From positions 1,212,782 through 1,276,781 of the forward strand of contig JANAVB010004000.1 in the NCBI GenBank assembly GCA_029216955.1: DNA of 64,000 nucleotides, read 5' to 3'. Under the pieces are notes generated by a model. It did not search any database. It had not been told where the DNA came from and saw only the letters and a program-made list of their open reading frames with translations. The position numbers and the translations under genes were made by a program. Positions 22,892-34,527 of this stretch are shown here, one piece after another (within the stretch, counting starts at the first letter, position 1; every line of letters begins with the position of its first letter). The stretch comes from Iris pallida (lineage: Eukaryota > Streptophyta > Magnoliopsida > Asparagales > Iridaceae).

Positions 22892-25800
22892 TGTCACGAC
22901 TCGCACCCGGGTATACGGGTACAAATACGTGGGCCACGCCCAGCCTACGCCACGGTATCGGCTGTAGAACGCTGTCAAGTATACTATACTAACTACAACT
23001 TCTAAAGATCCATAACTAGAAATGTACTCATGTCACATCACGAAACTAAGGAAGATAAGACAAGAAATAATAACAATATCACTTGAACAACTAGAATCTA
23101 TACCGATCATAAGACAGAAAAATAAAGAAGGAACAACAAGACTAACTAAGGAATAACTACCAGGCAACTCACATAGAGGAACAGTGTGAACCACCTCAGC
23201 TAGAATCATCCTGCAGTCCAACAAATGTGGCACAACTACTCCTAAAATTTTGTCAACATATCCAGTCAGGATGGAACGAGCACAAATCTCAAATAACAGT
23301 TCTAATTATACGATATTGAACATGTAGCAGTAAATAGAGAGAATATACAAGAAATCATGAAATGTACATGTGAGTATCATGGCAAGGTAAGCTGTAAATC
23401 TAGAGCTAGAATAAGGCAAGTAAAACTGATCATGGCATGTACAAGAATCAAGAATCATCTATCTAAGTGTGTGAGTACTAGTTTCAACATGTGGCCGGCT
23501 TGGGTCTTGCACAAGGTCTACTGGCCTGGTTAATCATACGTGGGGTGTATGATTAACACTCACAAGATCTACAAGAACAACAAGGTGGCTAATGACCACA
23601 CATCTACACTAATACTCCCCATCCTCGACTAGTATAGTGGATCCAACCATGACACATCATGACACGCGATTCTCCGAGAGGGTAGCTAGACTTCGCAGGA
23701 ATCGTGTCTATACAATGCACAAGGAACACAAAAGACTTGCACAAGATATACCAAGGAGAGCGAGGAACAATATCTCATGACGGGATCCAGGAAAATACCA
23801 ATCCGTGTGAACAATGTGTCAAGAGAACAAGGGTATCTACACTAAATACAAGAAACATAGACGATATCATAAAACAGAAATATTATCAGAGAATGTACTC
23901 GCCTGGGGTCCTGCTGTCAATATGAATCAGGATTCAGAGTAAAACCACAGACCTAAAGATGAAATAATACAAGAGCTGATCAGGGTCAAAAGACATACTA
24001 AACATCTAGGTCAAACTAAGTCAAACTAAGACAACTGGGTCAAGGTTGACGTACAGTTGACTTTGGTCAACTGGTCAAGTTCGGTCAAGTTCTGGTCAAT
24101 CCTAGGCTACGGTTGACTTTCGGTTGACTTTGGTCAAAAATAGTCAAATGTGGTCAACCAAGGTCAAAACTAGTCTAACTTAGGTCAAATGTTGACTCTA
24201 CTTCGACATTCAGTCAAAGTAGTCAACCATGGTCAAACTGGGTCAAAGCTAGTCTCTATAAACATCTACAAGGTCAACTTATGCATTTCGGTGATTTAGA
24301 AATCACTGAAATCGACGGGTCTCTAAAACAACCAAAAAGAGAAAATATTATACTAATAGGGTGACACAAAAAGGGAAGAAATATACAGATATTGTCGGAT
24401 GATAAAACTAACATCACCAACGTGTCCAGAATGGTCAAATCAGATAGGATAGCCTGTCCAAAAGTCCAATTTGGACACAGGGACAAAAAGGTAATTTCGG
24501 GTAAAATGATATCCGCCGTTGGACAAACTTTGCACCGGAAAATGTGCTAAAATAAAAGTGCACAAAACCTAACAAATTATATGTCCACAAATCCAGAATG
24601 ACGATACAAACCCAACGGTATATCCAGAATTGGATTCCGTTGACCCGATCTCAAATTGGTCCGTTGACCCGGACATTGGAAACCGATTTGCACAGAAAAG
24701 CGTATCGGAGCCAATGTCCTCAAAACTCAGCAAATTATATATCAACGAGTCCAGAATGACGATACGAACTCAACGGTATATCCGGAATTGGATTCCGATG
24801 AGCCGAACTCAAAATGACACGTTGACCCGGATATTGGTATCCGACTTGCACCGAAATGCGTGCCGGAACCAATGTCCACTAAAACCTAGCAAATTATATG
24901 TCAACGAGTCCAGAATGACGATACGAACTCAACGGTATATCCAGAATTGGATTCCGATGAGCCGACGTCAAAAAGTTCCGTTGACTCAGAAAGTGGGACC
25001 CGCTTTGCACCGAAATGTGTGCCAGGGCCCACGTTCTCCAAATCAAGCAAACTTTATATGAAAATAGGCCAAAACGACGCCACGAGTCTACTGGTGGTGT
25101 CAGAAATTGAATCCGGAGTCCCGGGTTCAAAATAGAATTTTACAAGTGCAACACTAAGAATTCGAACGGCCAACTTTGGCGTCGAATTCGACCGACCTAA
25201 CAAGCTCAAACTGAAATGAAAACTAAAAGGGCAGCAAGAGGTTTATACTAGTTGTGCACCGGAACTGGTGGCACATAAAACGAAGCTGCAACGACGAAGA
25301 TACGAACCCGCGAAGTTGGCATCACGAAACTGTCCAAAAATAGTACAAATTAAAACGTCAACTTGGTGGCCGGTTTTGATGTATCAAACGACGAAATTAA
25401 CGGTTCAAATTTGAGAGGGATGAAGGGGTATATACCGAGATTGAGACGGAGAGAAGAAATCGCCGATCCAACGGTCGGATAATCCAGAAAACGTGCGCGA
25501 AGTCGCTGTCCCGAAACGTGAATTCTGAAACTTCTCCGTGCGCGCGTCGGCGGGATTCCGTGCAAAACGCACGAATCGCCTACGTGGCTCGTCGGGGAGG
25601 TTGAGGATGGCGTAGGGGAGCTCGCCCAGGGGTGCGCCCGGCCGAGGGGGCCTCGGGGCCGCGCGGTGGCCGGCCACGGCAGCGCGCGGCGGTGGCCGTG
25701 CGCGCACGCACTACAGCTGCTGCTGCACTGCGTGCTGTCGCAGCTGCTGCAGCTGCTGTTTGCATGGTGCGGCGACGCGGCGGTGCTCGCCGGCCTGGTG

Positions 25801-26426
25801 CGACGGCTGCGCGGCGACGTGGTCGTACGGTGGTGGCGATGAGTGGTGGTGGTGAGTGATGATGTTGATGGTGGTGGATGGTGATTGATGATGGTGGATG
25901 GTGATTGGTGGTGGTGCGGCCGGCCATGCTCGGCCACGGCGGAGCTCCGGCCAGGGTGGCGGCGGTCGGGCTCAGCCAGGAAGGAGGGAGGTCCGGCCAG
26001 TGGTGAGCTCGGGGAGGTGCTGTGTGTGTGGAGTTTGTGGAGAGAAAAGTGTGTGTGTAATATAAGGAGTGAGAGAGAGAAATATGTATGTGTGTGCTGT
26101 GTGTATTAAATGAGAGGGGAGGAGAGAGAAAGAGAGATATTTGAGAAAGAGAGGGGGAGGTGTTCGGCTGATGGGAGGGGGTGTGGTGATGTGAGAGGGA
26201 AGTGAGAGAGTGGAGTGTAGGTAAAGAGAGAGTGTTATATATTATATATATATATATTTGTATATATATATATAATAGAGAGAGTGAAAATAAGATATTT
26301 AGAGAGAGAGAAGGTAGAGAGAGGGTGGGGGGGATGTGTGTTCGGGTACAGGGGGTGAGGGGGTTGTGTGTTGAGTGAGAGAGAGAGTAGAGGAATTGAT
26401 TTGTTTAAGGAGAGAGAAAAAGATAT

Positions 26427-26458
<32 letters not shown>

Positions 26459-27280
26459 ATGAGATATTTGTATATGTATAGAGATATTTAGAGAAGAGAA
26501 AATATCAGTAGGGTGTGGGCAGTCATGATGGAGGGCAACATAGAGCTCGGGCTCGGGTTCAGTGGAGCCGGGTTGTGCCAAAATCGGACAGGGGACAATA
26601 TTCGAATTAAAATGGTGTTTATAATCATGGGCAAATAAATAACATGTGGGGACTCAAATAAATGGGACACAAGTGGCAGGCGGGTAGTAGGCTTTATATG
26701 GGCCATGTCCATATTTGGGGTCGACTAGGTTGGGTCGATGTCGGGTCCCGAAATTAAATTGGAATTTAAATCAGGTTTTACGGCAGATAATTAATTGGCC
26801 TAATTTGACCCGAAAGTTGTGCGAAGAAAATGGAGCACAAAATGGTGTGTCTGAGTGGGACACGAAGGTCAGAGGCGAAGAGTGTCTCGAGTAGATCAAA
26901 CATGACAAGTTGGTTTCGAAAAAATGACTAGTCTGGTGCTCCCAAATTAAAAGTCATGGTAACGCGCATATGATGATCAAGGAAAAGAGTAGGAATTTAA
27001 TTAATAATTAAATGGTCTAATATTGACCCGAACTTGCGCGAAGCAAAAAGAGCACAAGGGAACGAGTTCAAGTAGGACATGATATATCAAAATAAAGATA
27101 ATCTCGTCTACTACAAACTCCAAGAAGGAAGTTTCCAGAGACTGGCATCCCTGATGCTCAAGAATTCCAAGTCACGGTAAAGAGCATTAAATTAAATAAT
27201 AATAATCAATTAATAATATTTATTTAAAATAATTGATTTATAAAATTGAAAAAAATAAGCCCTAAATTCAGGGGCTTACA
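22892..27280 (-). repeat. Element A 5' LTR
   Basis: Partner of 16971-21367 with the same internal order of hairpin (23529-23557), W-box array, 158-bp repeat, GC island and microsatellites. It is followed on + by the GAGCC target duplication. Confidence 0.9.
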
Positions 27281-27285
27281 GAGCC

Positions 27286-27906
27286 TCAGTGGTGAGGTCT
27301 GATATTCTAGGAATTGTTCTCACCTGCATATCACATAGACCAGATACATTAGTTGCCATAGATTCTATTTCATATCTATACATAGCATGTATATTATGTA
27401 CCTTGCTAATCCCCTGAGGACATAGCTATTTCCTAGGCTTAGACAGATCAGAAGACTATCCTGAGATTTACGGTTTGGGAGCTGAGATCGGAGACGTACC
27501 GGTACAGGAGGATGAGATAGTACTAAAAGATTTTTCGTGATCATGTCATTTCTCTATTTAGACTTGCTACTCTATTTCTTTCATTTCAGCAGACATGTAG
27601 TTGAATATTACTTTATTTCTCTTGACTATGGTTTCAAGATATCTTTTTCCCGTACAGATGTTATCACTTTTACAGCTAGACATTTGCTATATTATTTCTA
27701 TTGGACTTGACTACTTTGTGGACTGTTATTTCATGTTTATGTATATAGTTATATACTGGTGGACTGTGTTATATTTTTGGGTTGTTATTATGATTTACAG
27801 CTTAATCATTAGCTAATGGGGTTGGTAGGTAGTATGGCCTATTGGTGATTGTGCTGGCATTTATTCGTATACCCGGTCCTATGTATTTTGGGACTAGGAC
27901 ATTACA
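27286..27906 (+). repeat. Element B 5' LTR, part 2
   Basis: Continues the LTR interrupted by element A and ends ACATTACA at 27906, immediately before TATTTTTGTGGTGTCCCATG, the post-LTR motif shared with elements A and C. Confidence 0.7.
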
Positions 27907-29456
27907 TATTTTTGTGGTGTCCCATGCAGGTCAGAGCATATTATTTTGATTACGTTATTGTATCGAACGAGCCTGCAATAGGATATTGTATTAGGATCTC
28001 AGCTTGAAAATTCTTTTGCTCTTATATATCGTCCTTTGAACTCGAGAATTAAAGTCAATCCTCTTTCTTGAACTCATTACCATGAATTCTCGTCTTTTCC
28101 TATTACGAAAGGACGAATACTCGTGCCTAAAAAACCAATTGGATTATATTCTATGATCATAGGATAGAAGATATATAGTTGATAGAGTATTTTAAAAAGA
28201 AATTATTTATCTAAGGTGGTAAGGATAGAGAAAGGATAGTCAATCCTCCTGCTTGTCTACTAGATAATTGGATTGTATTCTATCAATAGGATACTCCCAT
28301 TCTATTATTCACCTATGATGTAGAGATGATAGACAAAGATATGATAGAGAAATAACAAGGCTTTATTTAGTTTAGAAAGAAAGGTATGATATGTTTTCAA
28401 TCATAATGAATAGATCAATGACCGGTAGAATATATGGTAGAATTTTAGAGTTAGATACGGTTTCCCAAATAGAGTATGATCATCCCAATGAAAGACTGTA
28501 GTTGAAAGAATTTAAAATTCTTGTTATGGATAGGGTGATTCGATAAGGTACTATAGAATCCTTAAAGGCATTTTAAGGTTGCAATAAGGTTTAGAAAATG
28601 TTTATTGAATAATATAGAAAACATGATGGTATATATATGTAAAGTTACCCCAAACAGTGACCTGAAGGATCTTTACTAATGAGATTCTTATCAAGGGAAT
28701 GAATCAAAATGATGCGTGATGATAGGTTGGGCCATGGTGTCGATCTATGAATAATTGTTTGAGGAATAGCAAGGTCGGTATTAGACTAGATATACTACTA
28801 TATACACATGTGGAATAGCTTGAAAGGACCTATTAACAACCATAACTAGAAGATTAGTCGAGTCGTTATCAAGGTATCATATATAAGCATTGTCTAGCAT
28901 TAGCATGCCCATTATCTAGTAAACAAACAAGAAAAGGGTTAGGACATAGCAGACTACATCTTAGCGTAAAGTTACTATATTGCTAAGAGAGACGATTAGA
29001 GAAAATTCAAGCTATAGAAGCGGGTGAACTGGTTGGAATCGAGATATATGACCTCTAAGGTAGTATAAGTTAGATCACGACTTTAAAGATTAGCTAGTCT
29101 CATTCTTAGAAAATCTTGATAGGTAGTTTATACTTTAGAATGAGTCGGTGATCGTCATCTTCAGACTGATTAATCATTTGAACCCCAAGATTGTTCTACT
29201 AACTCGAAGTATAGTTCACCATCAACCGGTTTGACCAGCTGGCAGGAGTAAAGGTATTTTATTGACTTGAGATCGGGATACTATCAGGTGACGATGCAAA
29301 AAGAAGATATTCCAAGGACAACATTCAGAGTTTGCTATGGATACTACAAGATTGTTGGGGCCATTTTAATTGACAGATGCACCTGCTGTATCCATGCATT
29401 TGATGAAGAAGGTGTTCCTTTAATGCCCATACTAGTTTTGGTAGCTTTGATTATAA
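27907..29456 (+). other. Element B interior, part 1
   Basis: AT-rich decayed interior. Apart from the RT fragment near its end, no gag or protease can be recognised. Confidence 0.6.
29195..29440 (+). pseudogene. Element B gypsy RT fragment
   Basis: In two frames the sequence reads FDQLAGVKVF, then IDLRSGYYQVTMQKEDIPRT, then TFRVCYGYY, then LTDAPAVSMHLMKKVF. These are the consecutive RT blocks around the first catalytic aspartate of Ty3/gypsy elements. A frameshift and stops (for example in PF*LTDAPA) break it, and the copia element is inserted 16 bases further on. Confidence 0.8.
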
Positions 29457-29490
29457 TGTTGGTGTTTTTGCCTTTGGACTAGAAAAGATA

Positions 29491-29501
29491 GTCCCACATC
29501 G
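29491..29501 (+). promoter_or_regulatory. Second GTCCCACATCG element near LTR start
   Basis: A perfect match to the same plant element, 35 bases from the LTR start; also in the 3' LTR at 35370-35380. A TATAAT-like run follows after about 26 bases, so no clean spacing is seen here. Confidence 0.55.
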
Positions 29502-29800
29502 GCTACACCAAATGGTGAGTATCTCAATATAATGCATTGCTTGTGTTGAGGTGTGCACATGAGGTGTAGTGGGGCACAAGTTTGTGCCATGTGGAAGTAT
29601 TTTCCTAGAAGGAAAAAGGATTAAATCCAACAAGGATGCAAGTTAATTTTTGTTGTGCGGACTCGGACTCGGACGCGGACTCCAAGATGTCTCGTGCATG
29701 CACGGGAGGGTTCGGGGGGTAGGCGTGGACTGGCACACTTCTATGCTGATTGTCGGATGATCTAAAATATCAAACTCTATTTTTGAGTATTGGTATTTTA

Positions 29801-29852
29801 GTCCCACATCGGATAGGAGAAGAGGTGAAGTCTCAACTCCACTCTATAAATA
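29801..29852 (+). promoter_or_regulatory. snRNA-type promoter: USE plus TATA, 33-bp gap
   Basis: GTCCCACATCG at 29801-29811 matches the plant upstream sequence element RTCCCACATCG exactly. TATAAATA follows at 29845-29852 after exactly 33 bases. In plant U-snRNA genes this gap is 33-34 bases for Pol II and 23-24 for Pol III. The 3' LTR has the same layout, but its element starts with C instead of G (35680-35690, TATA at 35724). Confidence 0.7.
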
Positions 29853-30189
29853 GAGCCCCTTGGCCTCCTTTGAAAGATGCACCAAGAAGAGAGTTGAGGG
29901 AGTCTGTTAAGTCCAGGAAGCCCGTTCAAGTCTCAAATATTGACTTACGAGCATTCCAGAAGTTCTTCTGAACTTGCTGGTTCCTGGGAGCTTATCCGTA
30001 CTGCGGGTATAGCTTTGAGCGCCGGTGTTCAACACCCCAGCGAGATCCGCTCTTCTTCTTCCTTCCTCTTTCTGTTGCCTTCGAGAATCTGAGACTCAAC
30101 TGTTGTTGATCATCTCTTGTTGCCTTCGAGAAACCGCTATTGCAAACGCGATTCGATTTTTTTTTAATCGTTTCGGCTACGCAATCAGC

Positions 30190-30298
30190 ATTATTTGCAT
30201 CTCTTTTTTAGGGATTGCAACTGCATTATTTGTATCTCTTTTTTAGGGATTGCAACTGCATTCTTTGCATCTCTTCTTAGGGATTGCAACTGAGTTTT
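30190..30298 (+). repeat. Tandem 40-bp repeats at the LTR 3' end
   Basis: Three copies of a unit with TTAGGGATTGCAACTG and TTTGCATCTC lie in the last 140 bases of the LTR. The 3' LTR has the same at about 36068-36175. The region would be in the RNA leader. Confidence 0.75.
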
Positions 30299-30348
30299 TC
30301 CATCGATTGTTTGCAAATAGACTAACATTCTCAAAGCTATACGATTCG

Positions 30349-33300
30349 ATGGAAAACACTCGTGCTTCGCTTGTCGATACCGGCTTTAACAAGTTGGAGA
30401 AATTCGACGGCAAACACTTCCAGATCTGGAAGCGAAAGGTGATTCTGAACCTTCAACTCGTGGATGTTGATCACGTGTTGGATGAGGAAGAACCAATCGT
30501 TCCAGCAACAGGATCTGCTGCTGTTCTGGCCGCTGCTACGAGCAAGCAGACAAAGTGGAAAAAGGATAACAGCATATGCAGGCTGCTGATCCTGAATTCC
30601 ATGGAAGACTCTCTGGCCGAGTCCTACACAAAGAGGACTTCTGCCAAAGAGATCTGGGAGTCCGTGGGGAAGCTGTATGACGACGACGAGGCCCGGTCGA
30701 AGATGTTCATGGTTGAAAAATACCACAAATGGGTCTTTGAAGACGAGAAGACCATGCTGCCCCAAGTGAAAGAGTTCCTGAAGCTGCGCCAGAAACTGGA
30801 GGACGATAGCATGCCCCTTGTCGACAAGTTCGTCGTTGGAGGGATCGTGGCAAAACTTTCTCCAGGATGGAGCAACATCTATGCAAGGATGCATAGGAAG
30901 AAGATGGAGATTAGCCTGGATAATCTCCTCAGCGAGATTCATGTTGAGGACGAGATGCGCTCTCAACAGAAGTTGGACACCCTGTCCAAGCAACTAGCAA
31001 CAGCGAATCTGGTTCAAGCCACCAGAGAGAACAAAGGGAAGCAGGCGGCTTCTCACCACAAGAAGAAGGACTTCTCGAATCTGAAAGTGAAGGGTCCAGG
31101 ATTCAAGCAACAGAAGTCCAAGTCCCATGTGACTTGCTTCAACTGTGGCAAGAAGGGTCACTATAAAAGTGAATGCAAGTCCAAGCCCAAAGAGCAAGGT
31201 GAGCCTAACAAGGTTTCTTTGGTTACTAATCAGGTTGCCATGATAGCACAGGTTGCAACTGTGGGGGCAGACTTGGACTGGTGGATAGACACTGGCGCGA
31301 CATGTCATGTCTGTTCAGACAAGGACTGGTTCGTCTCCTATGAGCCTACTTCCGAGAAAGTCATGATGGCGAACCAGGCACAAACTGAAGTACTGGGGAT
31401 CGGGACGGTGGAGCTGAAGCTTACATCAGGGAACATTCTGACGCTTCAAGGTGTGAAGCATGTTCCTGCAATCGCAAAGAACCTGATCTCTGGGAGCCTG
31501 CTCTGCAACGCAGGCTTGAGGATGGACATCAATGCTGGCCAAATGGTGATGTCCAAGAAGGGTACTTTCTTCGGAAAAGCTTTTCAGACTGAAGGAATGT
31601 ACAAAATTCAGCTTGTTGTAACCCAGCATAATAATGTCAATGCTATCACTAGTTTGAATTACTCTCTTGAGTTGTGGCATAATAGACTAGGACATGTTCG
31701 TTGTAAGCGAATAAACAAAATGTCTAGTCTAGGACTTATCTCCAAGTGTGGGGGTAAGGTAGAGAAATGTGAGATATGTGCTCAGACGAAGATCACTAGG
31801 AAACCCTTCCACAGGGTCCATCGAAGCACAGATCTTCTGGAGTTGGTTCACTCAGATATCTGTGACTTCAAACAATTCTCTACAAAGGCCGGGATGAAGT
31901 ATTTCATTACTTTCATCGATGACTTCTCCAAGTATGCCTTCGTCTATTTACTCAAATCTAAAGACGAAGCATTCGAGAAGTTCAAGGAGTTCAGGGCCGA
32001 GGCTGAACGGCAAACTGGACAACAACTCAAGAGGCTGAGGAGTGATCGAGGTGGGGAATATAGGTCTCATGAATTCTCATCATTCTGCAAAGAACATGGA
32101 ATCATCAACGAGACGACGGCTCCGTATTCTCCACAATCCAACGGAGTAGCAGAAAGGAAGAACAGAACGTTGACAGAGATGATGAATTCTATGCTGTTGA
32201 CTGCGGGTCTCCTAAAGTGCTATTGGGGAGAAGCTGCATTAACGGCCACTTTCATTCTGAACAGAGTGCCGTATGCAACTTCCGACATAACTCCTCATGA
32301 ACTCTGGTTCAAAGTCAGACCCAACCTGAATGTCATTCGAGTGTGGGGGTGCCTGGCTTATGTGAAGCTCCCGGATCTAAAGATTCAGAAGCTGGGGACA
32401 AGGACTACTAAGGCGATCTTCCTGGGGTATGCCGAGAAGAGTGATGCTCGGAGATTCCTTGATATCGAGTCAAATCATATCATCGAATCTCGCGATGCTG
32501 AATATTTTGAAAAAAAGTTTGCAAGGCACAAGAACATTGTTCTCGCGGACATTCTGGAGAATAATAAGGGTGCGGAGCAGACAGAGATCTTTATCGAACC
32601 AGTAGTCCAAAATGGAGTTGTTGTCGAGGAGACACCAGCTGAACCAGAACTCGCTGAGCCGTCAACTAAGCGAGCGAGGAGGCCGAAAGACTTCGGAGAT
32701 GACTTCGTCACCTATCATGTGGAAGCAGATCCGCTTACCTATGATGAGGCGATGAAGACCAGAGATGCTATATTCTGGAAGGAGGCGATTGACAACGAGA
32801 TTGACTCAATCACCTCCAATAACACATGGGTATTGGTCGACCTACCAGAAGGAGCAAGACCCATCGGATGCAAATGGATCTTCAAGAAGAAGATGAAAGC
32901 AGATGGAACCATTGACAAGTTCAAGGCCAGGCTAGTGGCCAAGGGGTTTGCTCAGAAGCAGGGGATCGACTACTTTGACACTTATGCTCCAGTAGCTCGG
33001 ATGACAACTATCAGATTGTTAATTGCTTTAGCAGCAATACACAAGCTGGTGATACATCAGATGGATGTGAAAACGGCATTCCTTAATGGCGAGCTGACCG
33101 AAGAGATCTACATGCAACAACCAGAAGGTTTTGTCGTCAGAGGTCTGGAAGATAAAGTCTGCAAGTTGATGAAGTCTCTGTATGGTTTGAAGCAAGCTCC
33201 CAAAATGTGGCATGAGAAGTTTGACAAGGTGATAAGGTCAAATGGCTACAGGGTCAGTGAAACAGACAAGTGTGTCTATACGAAGTTTGCTGACGGAAGA

Positions 33301-34266
33301 GGAGTAATCGTTTGTCTATACGTGGACGACATGCTAATCCTAGGTACGGATTTAAGCTGCGTCACAGAGACAAAAAAATTCCTCTCGACCAAGTTCAGTA
33401 TGAAGGACTTGGGGGATGCCGACGTAATCTTGGGGCTCAAGATCATCCGGACAGGCACTGGAATAGCGCTGTCACAGTCTCATTACATTGAGAAGATGCT
33501 CTCTCGCTACGGGTATCAAGATCTTCCTATTATTGATACACCGTACAGGAGTGATCTGAAACTGGAGCCAAATTCGAAGGAGAGCGTCAGGCAGTTGGAG
33601 TACGCTAGCGTCATCGGAAGTTTGATGTACGCTACTACTGCCACAAGGCCTGACATAGCCTTTGCAGTGGGAATGTTGAGTCGATTTACGAGCAATCCAG
33701 GCGTAAAGCATTGGAAAGCTGTGAAGCGTGTTATGAGATATCTCAAGAAGACTCAGACATATGCACTATACTACAGCGGAGATCCGTCAGTAGTGGAAGG
33801 CTTCAGTGATGCTAGCTGGTGTTCAGAGGTGGAGAGCGAATATTCCACAGGTGGATATGTGTTCGCCATGGGTGGAGCTGCTATATCGTGGAAGTCGAAG
33901 AAGCAGACTATGTTATCTCGCTCCTCCATGGAATCTGAATTCTTTGCATTGGACGCTGCAGCAGATGAAGCAGAGTGGCTTCGGGAGCTCATGTATGACC
34001 TTCCAATGGTTGGGGCTCAGATACCGGCGATTCCGATATACTGTGACAACCAGGCGGTAGCAGCAGTGGCATCAAATGAACTCTTCAACGGGAAGAAGAG
34101 GACTGTGCGGTTGAAGCACAGAGCAGTGAACGATCTCATAAAAAGGGGCGTCAATGCAGTGATCGATGTTCGGAGTCAGGAAAACCTGGCGGATCCGTTC
34201 ACGAAGGGTCTCAAGCGTCAGCTGGTCGAGGACACAGCAAGGAAGATGGGCTTGAAGGCATTCTAA
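30349..34266 (+). CDS. Copia Gag-Pol polyprotein, 1,305 aa, intact
   Basis: One frame without stops. The start at 30349 (MENTRASLV) is chosen because the in-frame ATG at 30250 lies inside the LTR. Order: Gag; zinc knuckle CFNCGKKGHYKSEC at residues 263-276; protease DTGA at 314-317; integrase zinc site H444, H449, C474, C477; integrase catalytic D503, D566, E602 with the standard 35-residue gap; RT with D906 and YVDD 991-994; RNase H D1154, E1195, D1233, D1282. All catalytic residues are present and the length is normal for copia. It makes particle proteins and the enzymes for reverse transcription and insertion. The frame ends GLKAF, 5 bases before ATATTG. Confidence 0.96.
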   Translation: MENTRASLVDTGFNKLEKFDGKHFQIWKRKVILNLQLVDVDHVLDEEEPIVPATGSAAVLAAATSKQTKWKKDNSICRLLILNSMEDSLAESYTKRTSAKEIWESVGKLYDDDEARSKMFMVEKYHKWVFEDEKTMLPQVKEFLKLRQKLEDDSMPLVDKFVVGGIVAKLSPGWSNIYARMHRKKMEISLDNLLSEIHVEDEMRSQQKLDTLSKQLATANLVQATRENKGKQAASHHKKKDFSNLKVKGPGFKQQKSKSHVTCFNCGKKGHYKSECKSKPKEQGEPNKVSLVTNQVAMIAQVATVGADLDWWIDTGATCHVCSDKDWFVSYEPTSEKVMMANQAQTEVLGIGTVELKLTSGNILTLQGVKHVPAIAKNLISGSLLCNAGLRMDINAGQMVMSKKGTFFGKAFQTEGMYKIQLVVTQHNNVNAITSLNYSLELWHNRLGHVRCKRINKMSSLGLISKCGGKVEKCEICAQTKITRKPFHRVHRSTDLLELVHSDICDFKQFSTKAGMKYFITFIDDFSKYAFVYLLKSKDEAFEKFKEFRAEAERQTGQQLKRLRSDRGGEYRSHEFSSFCKEHGIINETTAPYSPQSNGVAERKNRTLTEMMNSMLLTAGLLKCYWGEAALTATFILNRVPYATSDITPHELWFKVRPNLNVIRVWGCLAYVKLPDLKIQKLGTRTTKAIFLGYAEKSDARRFLDIESNHIIESRDAEYFEKKFARHKNIVLADILENNKGAEQTEIFIEPVVQNGVVVEETPAEPELAEPSTKRARRPKDFGDDFVTYHVEADPLTYDEAMKTRDAIFWKEAIDNEIDSITSNNTWVLVDLPEGARPIGCKWIFKKKMKADGTIDKFKARLVAKGFAQKQGIDYFDTYAPVARMTTIRLLIALAAIHKLVIHQMDVKTAFLNGELTEEIYMQQPEGFVVRGLEDKVCKLMKSLYGLKQAPKMWHEKFDKVIRSNGYRVSETDKCVYTKFADGRGVIVCLYVDDMLILGTDLSCVTETKKFLSTKFSMKDLGDADVILGLKIIRTGTGIALSQSHYIEKMLSRYGYQDLPIIDTPYRSDLKLEPNSKESVRQLEYASVIGSLMYATTATRPDIAFAVGMLSRFTSNPGVKHWKAVKRVMRYLKKTQTYALYYSGDPSVVEGFSDASWCSEVESEYSTGGYVFAMGGAAISWKSKKQTMLSRSSMESEFFALDAAADEAEWLRELMYDLPMVGAQIPAIPIYCDNQAVAAVASNELFNGKKRTVRLKHRAVNDLIKRGVNAVIDVRSQENLADPFTKGLKRQLVEDTARKMGLKAF

Positions 34267-34527
34267 TATTGTGTCATTATAATCCTATCAATAAATTTTA
34301 TGTTATTGGTTCAAAGAGAAATCTACCAGATATCTAATTTTTTTATTCAAGGGAGGACTATTGACTGGAAAAATATTAGTTAACAGTGGGCACTTGTTCT
34401 GCGGAACATGTAAGGGTTTCGGATCCAGAACCACTGTTGTCTACTATGAATTTTCTACGGAAAATTGATCCTGTGAGAAGGATGGCATAATGCCTTAATG
34501 AGTTCTCAGACTGAGTGAAGGTCTGTT

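Larger units (their letters stand above)
16971..27280 (-). mobile_element. Element A: LARD-like gypsy derivative with 4.39-kb LTRs
   Basis: Two direct copies, 16971-21367 (4,397 bp) and 22892-27280 (4,389 bp), start TGTCACGAC and end GGCTTACA as read on +. They are flanked by GAGCC at 16966-16970 and 27281-27285, a 5-base target duplication. Orientation is -: read that way the LTR starts TGTAAGCCCC, as in element B, and is preceded by a GGTGGGTAGGAT tract. The 5' LTR is followed by the same GTGGTGGCCCATG motif region as in B and C. The interior is 1,524 bases without a recognisable gene, so the element depends on proteins from a relative. Confidence 0.9.
29457..30327 (+). repeat. Copia 5' LTR (871 bp)
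   Basis: Contains two GTCCCACATCG elements (29491-29501 and 29801-29811), TATAAATA at 29845-29852, and, near its 3' end (30190-30298), three tandem copies of a roughly 40-base unit containing GGGATTGCAACTG and TTTGCATCTC. It ends only 21 bases before the Gag-Pol start codon. Confidence 0.95.

Noticed and set aside
16971..27280. Tandem segmental duplication of host DNA
   Set aside because: Units begin TG, end CA, are flanked by a 5-base GAGCC duplication and have a purine tract at the right place, so they are LTRs.
30337..30993. 218-codon antisense frame within copia and several smaller ones to 33992
   Set aside because: They are shadows of the Gag-Pol frame, with no matching family and no promoter.
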